NCBI RefSeq assembly: GCF_900129885.1 | Contig: NZ_FQXE01000003.1 | Span: 1-64,000, forward strand | Direction: 5' to 3' | Length of the DNA: 64,000 nucleotides | From: Pollutimonas bauzanensis | GTDB taxonomy: Bacteria > Pseudomonadota > Gammaproteobacteria > Burkholderiales > Burkholderiaceae_B | Made by a program: the position numbers and the translations under genes | Notes under the pieces: generated by a model | Told to the model about the DNA's origin: nothing | The model's input: the letters and a program-made list of their open reading frames with translations, nothing else | Database searches by the model: none | Shown: positions 43,002 to 51,600 of the stretch, piece by piece | How positions within the stretch are numbered: the first letter of the stretch is position 1 | Layout of the letters: each line of letters begins with the position of its first letter

Positions 43002-43700
43002 TCACTGGCCCTTCAGCAATAGATCGCGCGTAAATGCCTCGGCAACGTCGCTGACTCGATGACTGCATTCTTCCGTCAGTTTCACGTCGCCCGAAGCGAT
43101 GGCTCGCGACAGATCGGCATGCGAACTTCCAACCTCTTCCAGATTATTGAAGCGGCGGTAATGCATGAAATAAAAGCGCTGGGAAAAAGTATGCAGAGGC
43201 GCCAGGGACCGCGCTGCGTATGGGTTGCGCGCAAACTGCGCGACATAGCGCTTGGTTTCGAAATGGAATTGCAAATACGCGAACACATCGCCCCTGTGGC
43301 CTGCGGCTTCGATGGAATCGGCTACTTCTATAAGGTAGCGGCGCTCGTCTTCAAGTGCCGACCTCGCGGCCCGCATCGATACCAGGGCCTCCAGTGCGCG
43401 ACGCGTTTCAAGCACCAGCAACTGGTCCTGGATGGATGTGGTGGAGATCATGATGCCGGCGCGCTGCAACACTGTGATCAATTGGTCGGACGCCATGCGT
43501 TGCAAGGCTTCGCGCACCGGAGTGCGGCCTATTCCTACCAGATCCGCCAGGTCACTTTCCTTCCAGATGGAGCCTGGGGCCAGCTCCAAAGTTACAAAGC
43601 GCTTCTCGAGTTCGCGATGCGCAATCTCGACTAAAGACTCTTTTTTTATCTCTCTTGCTTTGGCGGACTGAAGGAATGTGCGGTCACTTGTTATGGGCAT
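43002..43700 (-). CDS. GntR-family regulator, FCD subgroup
   Basis: A 232-residue regulator from ATG 43700 (a start at 43718 adds six residues). The winged helix shows APGSIWKESDLADLVGIGRTPVREALQRM, and the helical C-terminal domain has FHFETKRYVAQFARN and a C-terminal His in SHRVSDVAEAF. It diverges from the enolase-paralogue operon, with a perfect 14-base palindrome between them that is its most likely operator. Confidence 0.9.
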   Translation of the reverse strand: MPITSDRTFLQSAKAREIKKESLVEIAHRELEKRFVTLELAPGSIWKESDLADLVGIGRTPVREALQRMASDQLITVLQRAGIMISTTSIQDQLLVLETRRALEALVSMRAARSALEDERRYLIEVADSIEAAGHRGDVFAYLQFHFETKRYVAQFARNPYAARSLAPLHTFSQRFYFMHYRRFNNLEEVGSSHADLSRAIASGDVKLTEECSHRVSDVAEAFTRDLLLKGQ

Positions 43701-43766
43701 TTGTATAGTTCCGGACATCTGCGGATATTAGCATGCAGATGTGCCGCATCTGGAGCCGCAGCATAT

Positions 43767-43780
43767 TGCACACGTGTGCA
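43767..43780. promoter_or_regulatory. Perfect palindrome TGCACACGTGTGCA, candidate operator
   Basis: A perfect 14-base palindrome in the gap between the divergent gntR and enolase-like genes. Size and position fit a GntR dimer site. No other copy was noticed in the window. Confidence 0.55.
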
Positions 43781-43863
43781 TTGCGTGCTACGATCCGGCC
43801 ACCTACTCGGGTCAATATACCTCGGCGCCTTCTCTTCGCTAGGCCCCGGCACTGAAGGAAACT

Positions 43864-45162
43864 ATGAATCCAACAGCTCTCGCAAGCCTCGAAGCCCGTC
43901 AAATCCTGGACTCTCGCGGACGCCCTACGATAGAAGTCGACGTTGTATTGGCCGACGGCAGCCATGGGCGCGCGGCCGTGCCCTCTGGCGCGTCGACCGG
44001 GACGGCGGAGGCGCATGAACTACGCGATGGCGATCCTGCGCGATACGCAGGCCTTGGCGTGCTGAAGGCCGCGGCGAACGTCAATACCGAGATATTTCAC
44101 GCCCTCAAGGGGATGGATACGCTTGATCAACGGCGGCTCGATGACACCCTGCGGGAAGTCGACGGCACGCCGCAGCTGAAGCGCCTGGGCGCGAACGGCA
44201 TTCTGGGCGTATCCATCGCTGCCTGCCGGGCTGCTGCAACATCCCTGAAGCAACCGTTATATGCGCGCATCGCCGAACTGGCCGGCAATCCCGCGCCACA
44301 GATGCCGCTGCCCATGGTCAACATCCTTAGCGGAGGCCTGCACGCGGGCCGCGGCATGGATGTACAGGACTTTCTGGCGATTCCGGCATCGGCGTCGTCG
44401 GTCGAAGACGCCATACACATCGCATCGAAGGTTCGCAATGCTGCGGCACAGGTGTGCGCGCAGGAAGGTATTCCAACACTGCTGGCCGACGAGGGTGGCC
44501 TCAGCCCCGGCTGCCAGGATGGCGATCACGCCTTGCGCCTCATGATCCGAGCCATAGAGGCGGCGGGCCTGAGGCCGGGCCTCGATGTAGTGATCGCCAT
44601 TGATGTCGCCGCGGCTTCCCTGCAACAAGCAGACAGCACGTATCGCCTCGCGCGCGAAGGCAAGACGCTGGATGCCGATGACATGATCGCGATGATGGAA
44701 AGATGGGTGCATGATTACCCGGTCGTCTCGATCGAAGACGGCCTGGGCGAAGAGGATTGGGATGGCTGGGCAGCGTTGACCACGCGGCTTGGGCAGCGTG
44801 TGCAACTGGTGGGCGACGATCTGTTCACCACCAATATGCAACGCTTGCGCAAGGGGATAGACCGCCACGCGGGCAACGGCATTCTGGTCAAGGTCAACCA
44901 AAACGGCACGCTGACGGGCACGCTGGACACCCTTGCCCATGCCAGATCCAAGGGCTACACCGCCATCATTTCGGCGCGTTCGGGCGAAACCGAAGATCCG
45001 TTCATCGCCGATCTGGCGGTTGGCACATCGGCAGGGCAAATCAAAATCGGATCGCTGCGCACGTCAAGCACGGTCTGCAAGTACAACCAGCTGTTGCGCA
45101 TCGAAGCGGCCACCGGCTTTCCTTATAGCGGCATCGGCGCACTCAACGGGAAAGGCGCCTGA
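43864..45162 (+). CDS. Enolase-superfamily paralogue with altered active site
   Basis: A 432-residue protein colinear with glycolytic enolase. Mg ligands D247, E291 and D318, the catalytic K343 and K394, E210, H160 and the SGASTG loop are all present. Two active-site positions differ: the residue matching yeast H373 is A371 (SARSGETED instead of SHRSGETED), and the one matching E168 is D169. It is unlikely to be the housekeeping enolase, which also normally sits beside pyrG/kdsA. It is coupled to a kinase gene (TGATG overlap), so it probably removes water from a phosphorylated hydroxy acid other than 2-phosphoglycerate. Function is inferred. Confidence 0.85.
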   Translation: MNPTALASLEARQILDSRGRPTIEVDVVLADGSHGRAAVPSGASTGTAEAHELRDGDPARYAGLGVLKAAANVNTEIFHALKGMDTLDQRRLDDTLREVDGTPQLKRLGANGILGVSIAACRAAATSLKQPLYARIAELAGNPAPQMPLPMVNILSGGLHAGRGMDVQDFLAIPASASSVEDAIHIASKVRNAAAQVCAQEGIPTLLADEGGLSPGCQDGDHALRLMIRAIEAAGLRPGLDVVIAIDVAAASLQQADSTYRLAREGKTLDADDMIAMMERWVHDYPVVSIEDGLGEEDWDGWAALTTRLGQRVQLVGDDLFTTNMQRLRKGIDRHAGNGILVKVNQNGTLTGTLDTLAHARSKGYTAIISARSGETEDPFIADLAVGTSAGQIKIGSLRTSSTVCKYNQLLRIEAATGFPYSGIGALNGKGA

Positions 45163-46187
45163 TGGCTACGCCCTACGCACCCGATCCGCGGCTGGTGGAT
45201 TTTCTTCGCGCCAGTGGCCTGTGTCCGGCCGGCAGTGACGCCACATGGACGCCTCTGACCGGCGGCGTGTCGTCCGACATATGGCGCGTCGATCTTCCCG
45301 ACCGCAGGCTTTGTGTCAAGTGCGCACTGCCCAAGTTGAAAGTGGCGCGCGACTGGCATGCGCCCACGGCTCGCAACACTTACGAATGGGCCTGGATCCA
45401 GTTTGCATCGGCCCACGCTCCGGGCTGTACCCCGCAACCCCTGGCCCACGACCGCGAGTTGGGCGCGTTCGCGATGGAATTCATTCCACCCGACACCCAC
45501 CCGGTGTGGAAGGACCAGCTCCTGGCCGGACAGGTCCATATTGATAGCGCTCGCCGTGTCGCAAGGATTCTGGGCCATTTGCACAGCGCCTCCACACGGC
45601 TCGCCGAGCTGCCGTCCCGGTTCGACTCTGATGACATTTTTTATCCAATACGGCTGGAGCCCTACCTGGTCGCAACGGGCGAACTGCATTCCGACCTGAA
45701 ATCCAGGCTCAACCAGATCGCCGACGAAACACTCGCGACCCATATTGCGCTCGTCCACGGCGACGTCAGCCCCAAGAATATCCTCATCGGGCCGCGGGCG
45801 CCCGTCTTTCTGGATGCCGAGTGCGCCTGGTTCGGGGACCCTGCTTTCGATCTGGCATTTTGCCTGAACCACTTCCTGCTCAAGTGCATACCGCAACGCG
45901 CGCACACGCATCGTCTGCTCGAGTGCTTCAGCATCTTTACCGAGGCCTATCTGGCCCAGGTTGACTGGGAAGCGCCTGCGGAGCTTGAAGCGCGTGCCGC
46001 CAGGCTGTTGCCCGCCTTGTTTCTTGCGCGTATCGACGGCAAGTCGCCCGTGGAGTATGTAAGCGACGAAGCAGACAGGCAGCGGGTTCGCCAGGCCGCA
46101 AGGCCTTTGATAAAGTCAGCGCCGACCAGGCTGGCACAGGTCGCGGCTGCTTGGCGCGAGGCACTGGCATGCGCAATGAGCACGTAA
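45162..46187 (+). CDS. APH-fold small-molecule kinase
   Basis: A 341-residue phosphotransferase of the aminoglycoside phosphotransferase/choline kinase fold. The catalytic loop is HGDVSPKNIL and the metal-binding Asp is in FLDAECAWFGDPAFDLAFCLNH. The N-lobe holds a glycine-rich turn (LTGGVSSDIWRV) and a Lys (CVKCALPK). The FDLAFCLNHFLLK segment recalls methylthioribose-kinase-like enzymes rather than antibiotic-resistance enzymes. Translation is coupled to the enolase paralogue, so its phosphorylated product is the probable substrate of that enzyme. Confidence 0.85.
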   Translation: MATPYAPDPRLVDFLRASGLCPAGSDATWTPLTGGVSSDIWRVDLPDRRLCVKCALPKLKVARDWHAPTARNTYEWAWIQFASAHAPGCTPQPLAHDRELGAFAMEFIPPDTHPVWKDQLLAGQVHIDSARRVARILGHLHSASTRLAELPSRFDSDDIFYPIRLEPYLVATGELHSDLKSRLNQIADETLATHIALVHGDVSPKNILIGPRAPVFLDAECAWFGDPAFDLAFCLNHFLLKCIPQRAHTHRLLECFSIFTEAYLAQVDWEAPAELEARAARLLPALFLARIDGKSPVEYVSDEADRQRVRQAARPLIKSAPTRLAQVAAAWREALACAMST

Positions 46188-47203
46188 AAGACGTCACGAT
46201 AAAGGACATTGCCCAGCATCTCGGCATTTCGCATCCGACCGTGTCGCGTGCTTTGCGCGATCATCCGTCCATACGAGCCGAGACCAGGCTGGCGGTCAAA
46301 GAAGCCGCCAGGCAGCTAGGCTATATCGCCAATTCCGGTGCCCGGACGCTGAGCCGGACACGCAGTGAACTGATCGGTGTGATTTTTCCCGACGTGCAAA
46401 ACGATTTCTATAGCCGCACCATGTCGACGCTGGCTTCAATGTTTCTGGAGCGCGGATTCAAGTTGGTATTGGCGACATCGGAAGACAGCGCCGAAACCGA
46501 ATTCAAGCATATACAGAGTCTGCGCGAGGCTCGTGTCGCAGGAGTGATCATCGCTCCCACGGCGAATCTCAAGAACGAGTCGGTCGAACTCCTGCGGTCC
46601 ATCCCCACCGTGCAGCTATTGCGGAGTCATCCCCTATTGGAGTGCTCCATTATCAAACTGGACGAGCGTAGCGGCATCGCCACGGCGATGGAGCATCTTA
46701 TTGAGAAAGGCCATTCCCGGATCGGATTTATCGGAGGCTCGGGCACTCTCAGCACTGGCGTCGATCGCGCGGCCGGTTATATCGATGCCCTGCAAGGCCA
46801 CGGCATCCCCCTCATGCGCGCTTTGTTGCGCCAAGGACCGCCACGCCCGCATTTCGGCTACCAGGCCATGTCCGACATGCTGTCGATGAAGGCGCCCCCC
46901 TCGGCTGTGGTCATGGCAAGCTCGGAACTCACTTTGGGCGGCATCGAGGCCATCCAGGAACGCAAGATCAGCGTACCCGCCGACCTGGCCTTGATTGCCT
47001 ACCATGACCCGGCCTGGTTCAAGCTGTGGGGCGCCGGGATCACATGCCTGCGGCTTCCCATCGAGCAAATGGCGGCGGCCGCAGCGATGCGCCTGTTGAA
47101 CCAGATCCTGGCAGACGCCAAGAGCCCCATGTGCGCCGGCTCTGAAACGTTGGATGCAGATACTCCTTTTGCATCGCAACTGGTAGTGCGCGGCACCACC
47201 TGA
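46169..47203 (+). CDS. LacI-family regulator
   Basis: A 344-residue repressor. The N-terminal DNA-binding domain (VTIKDIAQHLGISHPTVSRALRDHP) and hinge (YIANSGARTLS) are intact, and the sugar-binding-like effector domain follows. The ATG lies 19 bases inside the kinase gene, so it belongs to the same transcript. It sits between the kinase/enolase pair and the TRAP operon, and the inverted repeat over the TRAP promoter is a possible target. Confidence 0.9.
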   Translation: MRNEHVKDVTIKDIAQHLGISHPTVSRALRDHPSIRAETRLAVKEAARQLGYIANSGARTLSRTRSELIGVIFPDVQNDFYSRTMSTLASMFLERGFKLVLATSEDSAETEFKHIQSLREARVAGVIIAPTANLKNESVELLRSIPTVQLLRSHPLLECSIIKLDERSGIATAMEHLIEKGHSRIGFIGGSGTLSTGVDRAAGYIDALQGHGIPLMRALLRQGPPRPHFGYQAMSDMLSMKAPPSAVVMASSELTLGGIEAIQERKISVPADLALIAYHDPAWFKLWGAGITCLRLPIEQMAAAAAMRLLNQILADAKSPMCAGSETLDADTPFASQLVVRGTT

Positions 47204-47246
47204 CGCTCGCTTCCCCTTCACTTCGATTTTTTAGGGGGCTCAACTC

Positions 47247-47274
47247 TTGACTTTAGATATATCACAGATATAAT
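47247..47274 (+). promoter_or_regulatory. Near-consensus promoter with overlapping inverted repeat before TRAP genes
   Basis: TTGACT (47247-47252) and TATAAT (47269-47274) are separated by 16 bases. TATATC (47258-47263) and GATATA (47267-47272) form a perfect inverted repeat around ACA that covers the -10, where a bound regulator would block RNA polymerase. Confidence 0.65.
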
Positions 47275-47334
47275 TTAGACGTATCAAAGACAAGATGCGC
47301 CTGAAGAGCGCATTCCATAACTCTGGAGACAAAC

Positions 47335-48372
47335 ATGACTATTACCCGTCGCGCACTCTTAAAGGCTGCGTCCGCAGTCGCTGCCACATCCGTCATCGGT
47401 GTACCCGCGCTGGCCTTGGCCGAGAAAAACCACAAATGGAAAGTCCAGGTCTTGTGGGGAGCCGGCGAAGACACCTACAAAATGTTCCAGACTTTCTGCG
47501 ACAACATCAAGAAGAACACTGGCGGCCGCCTTGAAATTACCCCGTTCTCGGCGGGCGCCATCGTAGGCACGTTTGAAACGCTGGATGCCGTTGGGCAAAA
47601 TGTGCTGCAAGGGCACTCGACCTATCCCGGCTATTTCGCCGGCAAAGAACCCGCGCTGGCGGTGATCGGTGATTTTGCCTTCGGCTACCAGGAACCCATG
47701 CAGCAGAATGCCTGGTTGAACGAGAAAGGCGGCATGGAAATGATGCGTACGGCCTACGACAAGTTCAATGCGTATACCGTAGGCTGCACATGGTGGGGCG
47801 TGGAATCGCTGGTATGCAAAGTACCGGTCCGCCGGCCTGAAGATTTCAAGGGGCTGAAGCATCGCGGAGCCCAGGGACTGGCTGCCGAAACGATCGCAAG
47901 AATGGGCGCGTCAATTGTCGTGATTCCTGGCGGAGAGGCCTATTCCGCGCTCGAAAAGGGTGTTGTCGACACCGTCGACTGGTCGACCTTGTCGGTCAAC
48001 AACAAGATCGGCTTCTTCGAAATTGCCAAGTTCGCCACCTATCCCGGCTTCCACTCCATGCCCATCCAGGACTTCACCGTCAATAAAACGGCCTGGAATG
48101 CGCTGCCGGACGACGTCAAGGCCATCGTCGAGAAAACGTGGGCCGATTTTTCACAATATCAGGTCAAGACCATTGCGGAAAACGACGTGGTCGTCGCAGA
48201 GGAAGTCCAGAAGAAAGGCGTGGAACTTATCGCGTGGAGCGACGAAGACCGCGGCCGGGCCCGCGGGATGGCTCATGAGGTATGGAGCGACTGGGCAAAG
48301 AAGAGCCCTCTTGCCAAGCAAGCGGTCGAGTCGCAGCAGGCTTATCTGCGTGAACTGAAACTACTGGCCTGA
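47335..48372 (+). CDS. TRAP transporter solute-binding protein, DctP type
   Basis: Periplasmic receptor of a tripartite ATP-independent transporter, 345 residues. The N-terminus TRRALLKAASAVAA has a twin-arginine-like pattern before a hydrophobic stretch and a cleavage site near LALAEK. The DctP fold is shown by LWGAGEDTYKMFQTFCDNIKK and the conserved Arg region in FKGLKHRGAQGLAAE. GGAGAC precedes the ATG. The group with a VLWGAG/tryptophan-rich ligand face usually binds monocarboxylates or keto acids; the ligand here is unknown. Confidence 0.92.
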   Translation: MTITRRALLKAASAVAATSVIGVPALALAEKNHKWKVQVLWGAGEDTYKMFQTFCDNIKKNTGGRLEITPFSAGAIVGTFETLDAVGQNVLQGHSTYPGYFAGKEPALAVIGDFAFGYQEPMQQNAWLNEKGGMEMMRTAYDKFNAYTVGCTWWGVESLVCKVPVRRPEDFKGLKHRGAQGLAAETIARMGASIVVIPGGEAYSALEKGVVDTVDWSTLSVNNKIGFFEIAKFATYPGFHSMPIQDFTVNKTAWNALPDDVKAIVEKTWADFSQYQVKTIAENDVVVAEEVQKKGVELIAWSDEDRGRARGMAHEVWSDWAKKSPLAKQAVESQQAYLRELKLLA

Positions 48373-48377
48373 TCATC

Positions 48378-48863
48378 ATGCATTCATTCGTACACATCAT
48401 TGGTCGTGTGAACGAGTGGGTAGGGCGGGCGGCCGGCCTGCTCATCCTGCTCGTGGTCTTCATCATTGCGCGCGAAGTCATCGCACGCAGCGTGTTCCAC
48501 TCGCCTTCCCTATGGGCCGATGAATCCATGACCTATATCGCGGGATTCGTTTATGTACTGGGTGGCGGATACGCCCTGCTGCACCGGCGCCATGTCACCG
48601 TCGACATCGTCTATGGACTTCTAGGATGGCGTGGCCGCCGTGTTTGCGACGTGCTCGCCTTCGTTCTGTTCACGGCTTATTGCCTGACGCTGATCTGGTT
48701 CGGGTGGGACATGGCGATGACCTCGCTGGGGCAAGGCGAAACATCGGGCACGCTGTGGAATCCCCTTATTTGGCCGGTCAAATTCGCGATACCTCTGGGC
48801 GGCCTCCTGCTGCTTCTGCAAGGCATAGCGAATCTTGTCCAGGATTTCTCGTCCAGGCCGTAA
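48378..48863 (+). CDS. TRAP transporter small permease, DctQ type
   Basis: A 161-residue membrane protein with four hydrophobic segments and the family motif WADESMTYIAGFVYVLGGGYALLHRRHVTVD. It joins the large permease to the binding-protein interaction site. It lies five bases after dctP. Confidence 0.92.
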   Translation: MHSFVHIIGRVNEWVGRAAGLLILLVVFIIAREVIARSVFHSPSLWADESMTYIAGFVYVLGGGYALLHRRHVTVDIVYGLLGWRGRRVCDVLAFVLFTAYCLTLIWFGWDMAMTSLGQGETSGTLWNPLIWPVKFAIPLGGLLLLLQGIANLVQDFSSRP

Positions 48864-48901
48864 TCGCCGCTATCTACCCTACATAACAAGCAAGGCTCCT
48901 C

Positions 48902-50221
48902 ATGTCCTTAGGTTACCTCACGCTTCTCGTATTCGGAGCGCTGATCAGCGCCCTGATCGTCGGCCTGCCGATTGCCTTCTCGACCGGCGCCATTGCCGTC
49001 GTCATGGCGGTATGGCTCTTCGACCTCAACACGCTCAACATTATTGTCAGCCGCGTTTTTACCCTGATGGGCAACAACATCCTGTTGGCGGTCCCTCTCT
49101 TCATCCTTATGGCCAGCATCCTGGAGAAAGCCGGGATTGCCGAAGATATTTTCAAGGCGGCTTATATCTGGTCGGGAAAAATCCGCGGCGGCCTGGCCGT
49201 TGCGGTCGTCATCTCCTGCGCGCTCATGGCGACGATGGTCGGTGTCATTGGCGCGGAAATCGTCACGATGGGCGTCGTTGCCTTGCCCGCCATGCTTAAA
49301 CGCGGATACGGCAAATCGCTGACGCTCGGCTCCATATGCGCAGGCGGTGGACTCTCGACCTTGATCCCGCCCAGCGTCGTGTTCATTATGTATGCCTTGA
49401 CGGCCGGTACATCGATCGGCCAGTTGTACATGGCCGGTGTCTTCCCCGGACTGTTGCTGGCCAGCCTGTATATTGGCTACATCATCCTGATCAGCTACCT
49501 GAAGCCAGAGATCGCGCCCAGCGCACCGCCCGAAGAATTGAATATATCTTTCGTCGAGAAACTGGCTTACCTGAAGAACCTGGTTCTTCCCGGCCTCGTC
49601 GCGTTCTCCGTGCTGGGTTCGCTCTACCTGGGGTGGGCAACACCTACCGAAGCGGCCGGCATAGGCGTCGTGGGCGCGCTGATCGCAGCCATCATAAACC
49701 GGCGATTCACCTGGCGCGGCCTGTATCTGGCGGTGATCGACACCACCAAGGTCACGTGCATGCTGTATTGGCTGTTCTTCGGGGCATCGGTGCTGGTGGG
49801 CGTCTACACCATGGCCGGCGGGACGGCATACCTGAAGGAACTGCTGCTGGATCTGCCTGGTGGACGGTGGGGCGTGCTGATCACCATGAATCTCATCTGG
49901 ATCGTGCTCGGCTGCGTCATCGACTGGATCGGCATCCTGCTTCTGACCGCTCCGGTGTTCGTACCCGTAGCGATTGCATTGGGCTTCGATCCCATCTGGC
50001 TTGGCGTGCTGTTCTGCATGAACATGCAAATCAGCTATATATCCCCACCCTTCGGCCCCGCGGCGTTCTACCTCAAGGGCGCGGCGCCCGACAACATTTC
50101 GATAGGCGATATCTTCAAATCCGTCTGGCCGTTCCTGGGCCTGCAGCTTGTAGCGCTTGGGCTGGTGATGGCCTTCCCCGCCATCGCCTTGTGGCTGCCA
50201 CAAACCATGTTAGCGAGGTAA
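48902..50221 (+). CDS. TRAP transporter large permease, DctM type
   Basis: A 439-residue permease of about 12 membrane segments that couples sodium influx to substrate uptake. Motifs include LLAVPLFILMASILEKAGIAEDIF, GGGLSTLIPPSVVFIMYA, WATPTEAAGIGVVGAL and a C-terminal YISPPFGPAAFYLKG. It completes the DctPQM set and is followed by the FAD oxidoreductase gene after four bases. Confidence 0.94.
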   Translation: MSLGYLTLLVFGALISALIVGLPIAFSTGAIAVVMAVWLFDLNTLNIIVSRVFTLMGNNILLAVPLFILMASILEKAGIAEDIFKAAYIWSGKIRGGLAVAVVISCALMATMVGVIGAEIVTMGVVALPAMLKRGYGKSLTLGSICAGGGLSTLIPPSVVFIMYALTAGTSIGQLYMAGVFPGLLLASLYIGYIILISYLKPEIAPSAPPEELNISFVEKLAYLKNLVLPGLVAFSVLGSLYLGWATPTEAAGIGVVGALIAAIINRRFTWRGLYLAVIDTTKVTCMLYWLFFGASVLVGVYTMAGGTAYLKELLLDLPGGRWGVLITMNLIWIVLGCVIDWIGILLLTAPVFVPVAIALGFDPIWLGVLFCMNMQISYISPPFGPAAFYLKGAAPDNISIGDIFKSVWPFLGLQLVALGLVMAFPAIALWLPQTMLAR

Positions 50222-50225
50222 TGAT

Positions 50226-51596
50226 ATGTCTTACTCTCACAGCATCTCGGCGGAGGCTGCTGTCCGCGATGACCGCCCGCGCTCCGTCCTGGAAACCGAC
50301 GTGCTGGTCGTCGGCGGCGGCGCCGCAGGCGTCGCGGCGGCCCATACCGCGGCGCGCCAGGGCCTGAAGGTTCTCATCCTGGAACGCTATGGCTTCTGCG
50401 GAGGTGGCGCCGTCGCCGGCATGTCCGGCACCATCTGCGGCCTGTACCTGGCGCACGAAGACAAAACACATGCGCCCGAACGTCTGGTGCACGGCTTCGT
50501 CGATCAGTTCATCGATGCGATGGATAAGCGCAATGGCCTGACGCCACCGGTACGCTATGGCCAAACGTTTACCCGGGTTCATGAACCGCAGGCCTGGCGC
50601 GAAAGCGCGGAAGGCCTCCTGGCCGAACAGAATGTCGCGGTGCTGTATCACGCCATCGTCACGGACGTGCTGCTGGACGGCAACGAGCGCGTCGCGGGCG
50701 TCGTGGCTTACACCAAGCAGGGCAAGCTGGAGGTCCGCGCAAAGATCACGATCGACGCAAGCGGGGATGCCGATCTGGCCGCCATGGCGGGGATGGCCAC
50801 CACGGTCGGTATCGAGGGCAGGGTGCAGAACCCCACCATGATCTTTCGCCTCGCGGGCGTCGACGTGGAGCGCTTTCTGCAGGAGTACGGCGAGGACTCC
50901 ATCCTGCCCGACCGTATTACCAAGCTGATAACAGGCCTGAACGCCGATGGCGTCTACAAACTGCCGCGCGCCAAGGTTTTCCTGTTTCCCACGCCGCGGC
51001 CCAATGAATTGATCTGCAATTGCACCCGCGTGGTCGGGGCCGATGGCCGCGAACTGAACCCATTGATCGCCCGCGACCTCAGCGAAGCCGAGTACGAAGG
51101 CCGCAAGCAAGTGCGCGAGTATGAACGATTTTTCAAAGACTATCTGGTGGGATGCGAAGCCGCCTACCTGAACGACACCGGCGTCCAGGTAGGGACGCGC
51201 CAGACGCGCCAGATAGTGGGCGTACAGACGCTAACGAACGATGACGTTGTCCAGGGCAACAAACGCCGCGACGGCATTGCGCGTTCTCCCTGGCCCATCG
51301 AGCTGCACAGTGGCCAGAAGCCGCGCCTTTCGTGGCTGTTCGAAGACTATTACGAGATTCCCTATGAGTGCTTTGTGCCTCGGCAGGGCGAATCGCTGTT
51401 GTTTGCGGGCCGCTGTCTTTCTGCGGAACACGAAGCCATGGCGTCCGCCAGGGTCACAGCCCAATGCTTCAGCTATGGGCACGCCATCGGATATGCCGCT
51501 GCATTGGCGATTAACGAATCCATAGCCGTGCGCGATATCAAGGGTGAGGATATACGCCTCTTGCTGAATCGCGACGGTGCACAACTAGGAGCATAA
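50226..51596 (+). CDS. FAD-dependent oxidoreductase (FAD_oxidored family)
   Basis: A 456-residue flavoprotein. The dinucleotide-binding motif VLVVGGGAAGVAAAHTAARQGLKVLILE is followed by FCGGGAVAGMSG and an IDASGDADLAAMAG segment, typical of the large FAD-dependent dehydrogenase group found in carboxylic-acid catabolic operons. The C-terminus has LLFAGRCLSAEHEAMASARVTAQC. It probably oxidises the imported acid or an intermediate. Substrate unknown. Confidence 0.88.
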   Translation: MSYSHSISAEAAVRDDRPRSVLETDVLVVGGGAAGVAAAHTAARQGLKVLILERYGFCGGGAVAGMSGTICGLYLAHEDKTHAPERLVHGFVDQFIDAMDKRNGLTPPVRYGQTFTRVHEPQAWRESAEGLLAEQNVAVLYHAIVTDVLLDGNERVAGVVAYTKQGKLEVRAKITIDASGDADLAAMAGMATTVGIEGRVQNPTMIFRLAGVDVERFLQEYGEDSILPDRITKLITGLNADGVYKLPRAKVFLFPTPRPNELICNCTRVVGADGRELNPLIARDLSEAEYEGRKQVREYERFFKDYLVGCEAAYLNDTGVQVGTRQTRQIVGVQTLTNDDVVQGNKRRDGIARSPWPIELHSGQKPRLSWLFEDYYEIPYECFVPRQGESLLFAGRCLSAEHEAMASARVTAQCFSYGHAIGYAAALAINESIAVRDIKGEDIRLLLNRDGAQLGA

Positions 51597-51600
51597 AGCG

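Noticed and set aside
45162-46187. Aminoglycoside resistance gene
   Set aside because: The fold is shared, but the catalytic surroundings (DAECAWFGDPAFDLAFCLNH) and coupling to an enolase paralogue point to a metabolic kinase.
48908-50203. A 431-codon open frame on the minus strand
   Set aside because: It lies opposite an intact TRAP large permease, has low-complexity His/Asp/Gln-rich composition typical of antisense frames in GC-rich genes, and matches no family.
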